Shown piece after piece: positions 1 to 6,600 of a DNA stretch of 10,351 nucleotides (position 1 is the first letter of the stretch; each line of letters begins with the position of its first letter). This stretch comes from 62-47 sp049647485 (GTDB lineage Bacteria > Pseudomonadota > Alphaproteobacteria > Rhizobiales > Xanthobacteraceae). The stretch covers positions 1-10,351 of the forward strand of contig JBARXT010000278.1 of assembly GCA_049647485.1 (NCBI GenBank). Direction: 5' to 3'. The translations under genes and the position numbers were made by a program. A model generated the notes under the pieces. The model saw nothing but the letters and a program-made list of their open reading frames with translations, did no database searches and was not told the origin of the DNA.

Positions 1-124
1 CCAAACCGCAACGAGCAAGAAAGAAAAAGCCGCCCCCTTGACCAAAACCTGAGACCCAAACCATACATAGAGGCGGGTCACTTCTCGGCGAAAATCCCGG
101 GTCAGCTCTCAGCGGAAATCAACA
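1..124 (+). mobile_element. Terminal end of an IS21-family insertion sequence (partial, continues left)
   Basis: Read inward from position 124 (minus strand) the sequence starts with TGTTGATTTCC and carries two near-identical copies of a motif of the type CGCTGAGAGCTGACCC / CGCCGAGAAGTGACCC. IS21-family elements characteristically have TG...CA ends and several such transposase-binding repeats just inside each end. The element must extend left of the window, where istA/istB would lie. A plus-strand frame open from position 2 ends with TGA at 50-52 (last residues KAAPLTKT) and could be the C-terminus of istB, but the piece is too short to confirm this or choose the frame. The boundary at 124/125 is set by the point where the phosphatase reading frame at the right stops matching its family. 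The opposite end and the target duplication are not visible. Confidence 0.7.
74..118. repeat. Two 21-bp terminal direct repeats of the IS21-type end
   Basis: The copies lie at 74-94 and 98-118, 24 bp apart start to start, and match at 17 of 21 positions by my count. Both share the core CGGGTCA followed by TCTC and GCG, then AAA. They are probably transposase (IstA) binding sites, as known for the multiple-repeat termini of this IS family. Confidence 0.65.
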
Positions 125-280
125 GTCCGGACCTCGGTCGACAATATCGCCGAGAAAAATCACGCGAGGTTCTTGTTGCCGTTTCTCGGCGTCAGATCGA
201 ACGAACTCGAGCAGCGTGCTGAGTAAATCAAAACGGCCATGCACGTCACCGATCGCGTAGGTCAGGGTGGAAATGAGCAA
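119..280 (-). pseudogene. Truncated serine/threonine protein phosphatase (metallophosphoesterase), N-terminal fragment
   Basis: The fragment contains YAIGDVHGRFDLL and then FLGDIVDRGPD, the first two metal-binding blocks (GDxHG and GDxxDRG) of the PPP-type bacterial phosphatase/diadenosine-tetraphosphatase family. Full-length members are usually a little over 200 aa and continue with a GNH(E) block and later histidines, all missing here. The frame runs into the IS21 end at 124/125: the last genuine residues are RGPD, and the IS terminus TGTTGA itself supplies a Cys codon and an in-frame TGA. I place the start at the TTG at 278-280 because AAAGG lies 7 nt upstream and the protein then begins a few residues before the first motif, as usual in the family. 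The same frame is open up to another TTG at 353-355. It is almost certainly non-functional because metal ligands and most of the fold are lost. It has the same orientation as the CBASS genes, 221 bp downstream of capV. Confidence 0.75.
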
Positions 281-501
281 TTGAGCACCTTTTGGCGCAG
301 ACGACGCTGGAATGTGTGACGCACGTTTTACCGATTGTTTCTCTAAGTACTGCAAATCGGTCGCGGAGAATTGTTTATCCTCGGTTCGCTATCCATTAAG
401 GGCAATTTCATGCTGAGCACCTCAACACCATCCTGACCACAGGTGCTATCTGATCGTGGGCTCACGGCTCAAGATGCCGTCATATTGCGCTTGTTGACTC
501 G

Positions 502-1599
502 CTAACCTGCGCGCGGTCCGTAGATTGCCGGGTAGGGGTCTGCGGGAGCGAAGAGAAAGCGATCACGAATGACGTCGCCATTGTCGTCGATCAGATTCTT
601 CGCGATTCCCGGCAATTCGCTGCTGGCTCGGGCATAATCATCTAGTTCGATCGGTTTCTTGCCATCCGTCGGCGGCGGTGCGTTCAGCCGAATGAGTTGG
701 TCGCGACCAATCAGGAGTCCGGCCTGGCCAGTCGCGTTCTGGCTTTGCAGATGCATCGCCGACGAAATGATCTCCTTCCAATCCCAGAGGCCGCCGTGCA
801 GTATCTGTCCGTCGCTGAATTTGATTTCGGTATCGCCTGTTCCCAAAGACAGGATGTGAACTTGTCGGCGTTGCAGTTGATAGCAGACAAGTGCATCTAC
901 CAAACCGATCATAACCGGATTGTTCGCCCAAACCCCGCCATCAGCGAACATGCGTTGACCGTTCTTATAGACTGGGAAGTAGGTGGGGGCAGCGGCCGTT
1001 GCCATAGCGACCGTGACCATGTCTTCCTTCCAATCCATTTTGTAGTCACGGTGGTGGGGAGTCTTGAACACGTTGACTTCGGTAAAGCCGTCGAACGAGG
1101 GAATGCACAGCCTACGCTCCGCATCTCCGATCTTTGACGATTGAAAGATACCTCTGAGTGGCCCCTCCAACTGTGTCGGATCGTAGCGATGATGCTGCGC
1201 ACCTTGTATCCAGCGCCATGCCTTGCGAATGTTGAAGATGTTGTAGCGCGCAGGCGGAAACACCTTGCTGCCGTATTCGATATAAAGGTCGAGGATAGTC
1301 TTGGCGGTCTTCCCCACTGATAGGCCCAACGCGATGATGCCGCCTGTCGACGTGCCCGTGATCATGTCGAAGTAGTCGCCGACGCAACGTCCGTTTAAGT
1401 AGCGAACCTCGATTTCGCTCAGCATCGTCGCGGGCAATATGCCGCGTATGCCGCCGCCGTCGATCGAAAGAATGCGGAACGGTCTGTCTTCCGGCCAAGG
1501 TAGCGGATCGCGAAGTCCGAGTAAGATTCCCTTAGATCGGCGTGGCAGCTGGCTCAAGGCGTTTCTCTTCGTCGGGTCTGATATGACGACCGCCGCCAC
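502..1599 (-). CDS. capV: CapV-type patatin-like phospholipase, CBASS effector
   Basis: This 365-aa protein has a patatin core. The oxyanion-hole motif DGGGIRG is at residues 47-53, the nucleophile elbow GTSTGG at 82-87 (Ser84), and the second dyad residue in ADGGVWANNP (Asp220). Length and architecture match CapV effectors, which are activated by a cyclic dinucleotide (3',3'-cGAMP in Vibrio cholerae) and degrade inner-membrane phospholipids, killing the infected cell. The specific ligand here is inferred from the family. No transmembrane segment or signal peptide is evident. The start shown is the GTG at 1597-1599, which overlaps the E2 gene by 68 nt. A TTG at 1555-1557, preceded by AAGAG, is an alternative and would remove 14 residues ahead of the catalytic core. 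It is the last gene of the CBASS operon. Other patatin phospholipases would look similar, but the adjacent CD-NTase and E2 make CapV the clear reading. Confidence 0.9.
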   Translation of the reverse strand: MAAVVISDPTKRNALSQLPRRSKGILLGLRDPLPWPEDRPFRILSIDGGGIRGILPATMLSEIEVRYLNGRCVGDYFDMITGTSTGGIIALGLSVGKTAKTILDLYIEYGSKVFPPARYNIFNIRKAWRWIQGAQHHRYDPTQLEGPLRGIFQSSKIGDAERRLCIPSFDGFTEVNVFKTPHHRDYKMDWKEDMVTVAMATAAAPTYFPVYKNGQRMFADGGVWANNPVMIGLVDALVCYQLQRRQVHILSLGTGDTEIKFSDGQILHGGLWDWKEIISSAMHLQSQNATGQAGLLIGRDQLIRLNAPPPTDGKKPIELDDYARASSELPGIAKNLIDDNGDVIRDRFLFAPADPYPAIYGPRAG

Positions 1600-2014
1600 G
1601 CCACTTCTTTGTCACAAGCCATCCTTCGTAGAAATACAACCACTGTGCGGCCCAATGGATCGTCGTGTGAGCGATGAGATCATTTATGTCCCACTCGCGC
1701 AATGTTGGACTGAACAGACACAGGTATGGCAATGTCGGCTCGGTGCGGTTCCGGTACACATGAGGGATTGGTCCCTCTTCGTAGTCGGGATGCCGTTCAA
1801 GCAGTGGCTTCAATACCTGCACACGCGGCTGCGCGTCGTGGAGTGTTACATTCTCCAGCACCATTGGAACGAGATGCTTCACACGGACGAGATGCTCTCG
1901 CTTATCGGGTGCGAGGATGCCGTGCCACTCGGCATATGCCTCGCCCCTGTCAACGACCTTGAAGCCAGGCCAACGTTCGGCCATGGCCTTAATCTGCTCA
2001 TCAATGGTGGTCAC
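1532..2014 (-). CDS. Stand-alone ubiquitin-conjugating E2-like protein of CBASS
   Basis: This 160-aa protein resembles prokaryotic E2-fold proteins of type II CBASS. A hydrophobic strand leads to PYLCLFSP, placing the candidate catalytic cysteine at Cys99, followed by REWDIND and a C-terminal helix region with HWAAQWLYFYEGW and a TKKWRGGGRH tail. The WL-YE-W pattern is typical of the E2 part of Cap2-like proteins. There is no E1/ThiF domain, so this is the single-E2 form. Published work on a single-E2 CBASS from Serratia marcescens reports that the E2 processes the cGAS C-terminus, forms a Cys-linked then Lys-linked conjugate with it, and thereby activates it. I infer the same role here. The GTG start at 2012-2014 shares GTGA with the stop of the CD-NTase gene, so translation is probably coupled. 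Function assignment rests on motif pattern plus context; the catalytic residue assignment is by eye. Confidence 0.85.
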   Translation of the reverse strand: MTTIDEQIKAMAERWPGFKVVDRGEAYAEWHGILAPDKREHLVRVKHLVPMVLENVTLHDAQPRVQVLKPLLERHPDYEEGPIPHVYRNRTEPTLPYLCLFSPTLREWDINDLIAHTTIHWAAQWLYFYEGWLVTKKWRGGGRHIRPDEEKRLEPAATPI

Positions 2015-3249
2015 TCCGACAGCTCGCCTCCGCCTTCGCGCGTTGCCGCTTTCGCCGCTGTTGAGGTAGACACTGCAGGTGCCGCCATCCCGACCACTTT
2101 GCCGGTGCTGCCGAGACGCATGCGATTGGCGTCCATCTCGATTCGTCGGGCATCCAGGGTGCTCTCGATCGCGTAGGATGCCGCCGTCTCACCGAAAAGA
2201 CGCTTCAGAACCTCTTGCTGTTCCGCAAGGCTGAGATTTTCATTACGCAGCTTGTAGAGGTCAACGATCAGGCGGCGGAGGTCGCCGTCATACAGATCTT
2301 GTGCGGCCTTATTCTCGGGCCAGCGGTCGGTGAATTCGTCGGCCGGATAGGCTGGGTTGACGACGCGCACCGTGCCGCGAGGGCCGTTGGTCTCCAGCAA
2401 ACGCGTCCGAATGTGCGTCGCGATGGCAATGACTTCGTCGAGGAGGCTGCGGTGGACTACGCCAGCGTCGAGCGATATCGCCGCAAGAGCGACAGACGGC
2501 GGCTTGCGACCAGTTCGGCTCGGAGAGCGCCAGACGATATCCCTATTGCGCTTCAACAGTTGCAAAGCGACGACGCGCGCCGACTTCTCCTCGATAGGAA
2601 CATGTGCGGGCATCGGCTGGGTCTCCGCCTTCTCGACGATCCTGCCCTCAACCAGCAAACGGCGGCCCTTGAACAAATCATGGAACGCCGGGTCGAAGTC
2701 AACGTGATCGTTAAAGTGCTTAGCGAAGCCCCACGGGTTGACCTTCTTATGGTAAGCCTCTTGTGATTCGCGCTTGTAGTGGAAGAGGTTGCCTGCACGA
2801 TCAGGACCTGTGATGCGTGCCACCGGCATCAAGTCGACGGTCGTGCCGTCGCCGTACTCCACAGTCACACAACGGCTGTTTTTCGTAACCTTACCATGGT
2901 AACGACTGCCTTCTTCGCCGTTGATGGCGTCAAACAACAGCGAAAGAACCAATGACGGCTCACTGTCCGATGCAACGTTGAGTTCTATAACGACATCGAC
3001 GTCGTGCTGGTCTTTGGCGACACGAGAGGCTATGGCCGTTCCGGTTGCAAAGCTCCCGCTCGGATAACACTCGACAACTCGGTTCTCGAGCGGACTGCCC
3101 TCACGATCGACATGTTGGCACAACGCTCGAAAATTCGTCTCGGCTAGTTCGTGCTTGGTTCTTGTGAGCTGGATGCGCCGCGCTACGTCCATCAAGAGCG
3201 CGTCGTAGTCGGAAATAGCGGGCCAAGGCCCAGGATAGACAACGTTCAT
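2011..3249 (-). CDS. CD-NTase (cGAS/DncV-like nucleotidyltransferase), CBASS sensor and signal synthase
   Basis: This 412-aa protein has the Pol-beta nucleotidyltransferase signature of CD-NTases: a helix-turn GS motif in YPSGSFATGTAI (Gly65-Ser66), the metal-binding pair in HDVDVVIEL (Asp83 and Asp85), and the third carboxylate in TVDLMPVA (Asp139). All three acidic residues are present, so it should be catalytically competent. The family makes cyclic di- or trinucleotides in the cytoplasm after phage infection. The product cannot be read from the sequence, though a CapV partner makes 3',3'-cGAMP a reasonable guess. The tail from about residue 387 is Ala/Ser/Thr-rich and looks flexible, ending with GGG at 406-408 and then ELSE. 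In type II CBASS the C-terminus is the conjugation site, so the four extra residues are notable. Its ATG has a strong ribosome binding site, GAGGAG, at 3258-3263 with 8-nt spacing. It is the first large gene of the operon; clade assignment is not attempted. Confidence 0.9.
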   Translation of the reverse strand: MNVVYPGPWPAISDYDALLMDVARRIQLTRTKHELAETNFRALCQHVDREGSPLENRVVECYPSGSFATGTAIASRVAKDQHDVDVVIELNVASDSEPSLVLSLLFDAINGEEGSRYHGKVTKNSRCVTVEYGDGTTVDLMPVARITGPDRAGNLFHYKRESQEAYHKKVNPWGFAKHFNDHVDFDPAFHDLFKGRRLLVEGRIVEKAETQPMPAHVPIEEKSARVVALQLLKRNRDIVWRSPSRTGRKPPSVALAAISLDAGVVHRSLLDEVIAIATHIRTRLLETNGPRGTVRVVNPAYPADEFTDRWPENKAAQDLYDGDLRRLIVDLYKLRNENLSLAEQQEVLKRLFGETAASYAIESTLDARRIEMDANRMRLGSTGKVVGMAAPAVSTSTAAKAATREGGGELSE

Positions 3250-3257
3250 AAGTACAA

Positions 3258-3263
3258 CTCCTC
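3258..3263 (-). promoter_or_regulatory. Strong ribosome binding site of the CD-NTase gene
   Basis: GAGGAG on the minus strand, 8 nt from the ATG at 3247-3249. It fixes the start and indicates that the CD-NTase gene has its own efficient initiation, unlike the E2 and capV genes, which start inside the preceding gene. Confidence 0.75.
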
Positions 3264-3284
3264 GGGACGACCCCGGAGAACATT

Positions 3285-3404
3285 CTAAAGCTTGGGCCGA
3301 ATCGATTTCCGGGTGTGTTTGTCGATCATGGCGGCCGAGGTGCGACGCCCAGGAGTTGGTGCTGGTGGCCGGGCGACTTCCTCGATGTCTGCAACCTCAC
3401 TCAT
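3285..3404 (-). CDS. Small 39-aa ORF upstream of the CD-NTase gene, function unknown
   Basis: An ATG at 3402-3404 is preceded by GAGG at 3414-3417 with 9-nt spacing, and the frame runs 39 codons to a TAG 35 nt before the CD-NTase start. The product starts MSEVADIEEVARPPAP and ends TRKSIRPKL: acidic at the N-terminus, Pro-rich in the middle, strongly basic at the C-terminus. There is no membrane segment, signal peptide or cysteine motif, and I do not recognise a family. The frame is open further upstream to a start-like codon at 3483-3485, but the ribosome binding site favours the shorter form. It could be a small operon member, a leader peptide, or a chance ORF. The ribosome binding site and the tight spacing are the only support. 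Confidence 0.4.
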   Translation of the reverse strand: MSEVADIEEVARPPAPTPGRRTSAAMIDKHTRKSIRPKL

Positions 3405-3452
3405 CAGATCACACCTCGAAGTTGATTCACGGTTCGTTCGTGTCGTGATTTT

Positions 3453-3477
3453 CGCGGCAAAGCCAAAGCCCGCCGCG
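3453..3477. repeat. Inverted repeat (CGCGGC / GCCGCG) ahead of the CBASS operon
   Basis: CGCGGC at 3453-3458 pairs with GCCGCG at 3472-3477 across a 13-nt loop that contains AAAGCC twice. A short AT-rich palindrome, CGAAATATTCG, lies beside it at 3487-3497. No T-tract follows on either strand, so this does not look like a terminator. Position 50-95 nt upstream of the small ORF would suit an operator or leader hairpin, but that is only inference. I could not find a convincing promoter in 3405-3642. Confidence 0.3.
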
Positions 3478-3642
3478 GAAATCATTCGAAATATTCGTTT
3501 CAGTAGGAGAGTTTGGGCGCCTGAATCGTCCTTCTGCGTCGAATTTGTGGATCGGCTAAGTCTTTGAATTCCCGTTGTTCAGTTCAGAACTTTGGCTCCG
3601 ATGAACATAACTTTGGGTCTCCCACCAGCTATATTTCATAGA

Positions 3643-6600
3643 TTAGCTACACCCCGTTGTGCTTCCGCACGTGTCGCACTTCATGCAGGTGCCGTTGCGG
3701 ACGAGGGTGAAGTTGCCGCATTCGGAGCACATCTCGCCTTCGTAGCCTTTGGCCTTCGCTTCGGCGCGGCGTTCGGCCTTGCTCGGCGCGGCCGTTGCGG
3801 CGGCGGTGCCCGCCTTGCTCCAGGCTTGCGCTTCGAGCTTTTCGGTGGGCGAGAGTTGCGGCTCGACCAGTTCGGCTTTCAGCGCCGTGGCGGTGTCGCC
3901 GGCGCGCGAGGTGGCGAGCGCGGTGACGTTACCGGATGCCGGACGCGTTTCGCTGTCCGCCGCGGGGGCCGCGCGCATCATCACCAGGTTGTCGGTGCGC
4001 GAGCGGGTGAGGCCCTTCGACAGATACTTCATCGCCGGCGGCGGGGCGCCTTCCGGCGTCTTGCCTTCGGCGACGCCCTTGCCGAGCGCGTCGAAGCCGG
4101 TCTCGCTCGGGTCGACATGGGCGAGGTCGTAGCGGCCCATGTAGCTCACCGCGAGTTCGCGGAACACGTAGTCGAGGATCGAGGTCGCGTACTTGATCGA
4201 GTCGTTGCCCTGCACCGGGCCCGCGGGCTCGAAGCGGGTGAAGGTGAAGGCGTCGACATACTCCTCCAGCGGCACGCCGTATTGCAGGCCGAGCGACACC
4301 GCGATGGCGAAGTTGTTGATGAAGGAGCGCAGTGCCGCGCCTTCCTTGTGCATGTCGATGAAGATTTCGCCGAGCCGGCCGTCGTCATATTCGCCGGTGC
4401 GGACATAGACCTTGTGGCCGCCGACGACTGCCTTTTGCGTGTAGCCCTTGCGGCGATCCGGCATCTTCTCGCGCTCGCGCAGCACGACGATGCGCTCCAC
4501 CAGCTTCTCGACGACTTTCTCCGCGACCTGCGTGGTGCGCGCGGCCATCGGCTTGTCGAGCAGCGTCTCCAGCGCGTCGTCCTCGTCGTCGTCATCGGCG
4601 ATGAGCTGCGAGTTGAGCGGCTGCGACAGCTTCGAACCGTCGCGATAGAGCGCGTTGGCTTTCAGCGCCAGTTTCCACGACAGCAGGTAAGCGGACTTGC
4701 AGTCCTCCACCGTGGCGTCGTTCGGCATGTTGATGGTCTTGGAGATCGCGCCCGAGATGAACGGCTGCGACGCCGCCATCATGCGGATGTGGCTCTCGAC
4801 CGAGAGATAACGCTTGCCGACCTTGCCGCACGGATTGGCGCAGTCGAACACCGCGTAGTGCTCTGCCTTGAGGTGCGGCGCGCCTTCCACCGTCATCGCG
4901 CCGCAGATGTGGACGTTTGCGGCCTCGATCTCGGCCTTGGTAAAGCCGATGGCCGCGAGCAGGTCAAAGCCGGGGGCCGCGATCGCGTCCGGCGCGATGT
5001 TCAGCGTGCCGGTGAGATAGTCCTCGCCGAACGTCCACTTGTTGAAGGCGAACTTGATGTCGAACGCGGTCGGCAAGGCCTTCTCGACCTTGGCCAGCGC
5101 TTCGTCGGTGAAGCCCTTGGCGCGTAGCGTCGAGGCGTTGACGCCCGGCGCATTGGACAGCGAGCCGTGACCCACCGCATAGGCCTCGATCTCGGCGATC
5201 TCGCTTTCGCGATAGCCGAGCCGGCGCAGCGCTTCCGGCACCGCGCGGTTGATGATCTTCCAGTAGCCGCCGCCGGCGAGCTTCTTGAATTTCACCAGCG
5301 CGAAATCCGGCTCGATGCCGGTGGTGTCGCAGTCCATCACCAGACCGATGGTGCCGGTCGGCGCCACCACGGTGGTCTGCGCGTTGCGATAGCCGTGCTG
5401 CTCGCCGAGGCTGAGCGCATTGTCCCACGCCAGTTTCGCACGCTCGACGATGTCGGCCTGCGGGCAGTTTGCGTGATCGAGCGGCACCGGATTGACCGCG
5501 AGCGATTCATAGCCGCGGGATTCGCCGTGCGCGGCGCGGCGATGATTGCGGATCACCCGCAGCATGTGGTTCGCGTTCTTCTTGTAGCCGGGGAAGGGGC
5601 CAAGCTCCTTGGCCATTTCCGCCGAGGTCGCATACGACACGCCGGTCATTACCGCGGTGAGCGCGCCGCACAGCGCGCGGCCTTCGTTACTGTCGTAGGA
5701 CAGGCCCATCGTCATCAGCAGGCCGCCGATGTTGGCGAAGCCGAGGCCGAGCGTACGGAATTCGTAGGACAATTCCGCGATCTGCTTCGAGGGGAATTGC
5801 GCCATCATCACGGAGATTTCGAGCACCACGGTCCACAAGCGGCACAGGTGCTCGTAGGCGTGGGTGTCGAACTGGCGCGTCGCGATGTTGTAGAACGTCA
5901 AGAGGTTGGCGGATGCCAGATTGCAGGCCGTGTCGTCGAGGAACATGTATTCCGAACACGGATTCGACGCGCGGATGTCGCCGGACGCCTTGCAGGTGTG
6001 CCAGTCGTTCATCGTGGTGTTGAAGTGCAGGCCGGGGTCGGCGGAGGCCCAGGCGGCGTGGCCGATCTTCTCCCAAAGGTCGCGCGCCTTCAGCGTCTTG
6101 GTCACCTTGCCGGTGGTGCGGCCGATCAGATTCCAGTCGCCGTCGGTTTCCACCGCGCGCAGGAAGTCGTCCTTCAGCGACACCGAGTTGTTGGAGTTCT
6201 GGCCGGAGACGGTGAGGTAGGCCTCGCTATCCCAGTCGGTGTCGTAGATCGGGAAGTCGATGTCCTTGTAGCCTTGCTTGGCGAACTGGATGACGCGCTT
6301 GATGTAGTTGTCCGGCACCAGCGCGCGGCGGGCGAGCTTGATCTCGCGGCGCAGGGCAGGGTTCTTCTCCGGCACGAAGCAGTCGTCGCCCGAGCCCTCG
6401 CAGTTGACGCAAGCGCGCATCACCGCCTTGAGGTGCTTCTGGTTGATTTTGGAGCCGGTGACGAGGGCTGCGACCTTCTGCTCCTCGCGCACCTTCCAGT
6501 CGATGTAGGTCTCGATATCCGGATGGTCGGCGTCGACCACCACCATCTTGGCGGCGCGGCGCGTGGTGCCGCCGCTCTTGATGGCGCCCGCCGCGCGGTC

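Larger units (their letters stand above)
502..3249 (-). other. CBASS anti-phage operon, type II 'short' (CD-NTase, single E2, CapV phospholipase)
   Basis: Three overlapping minus-strand genes encode a cGAS/DncV-like nucleotidyltransferase, a stand-alone E2-like protein and a patatin phospholipase. This combination defines a CBASS with ubiquitin-like ancillary machinery. The E1-E2 fusion (Cap2) and JAB deconjugase (Cap3) of the long form are absent between the IS end and nrdJ. Overlaps of 4 nt and about 68 nt indicate one mRNA with translational coupling. Base composition is less GC-rich than in nrdJ and the transporters, which fits horizontal acquisition. Confidence 0.88.

Noticed and set aside
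697..1137. Plus-strand frames inside the capV gene
   Set aside because: The opposite strand encodes a patatin protein with all catalytic motifs; these frames have no motif of their own.
3292..3567. 91-codon plus-strand frame between the CBASS operon and nrdJ
   Set aside because: There is no ribosome binding site and no recognisable motif, and it overlaps antisense to the small ORF and the likely control region of the CBASS operon.
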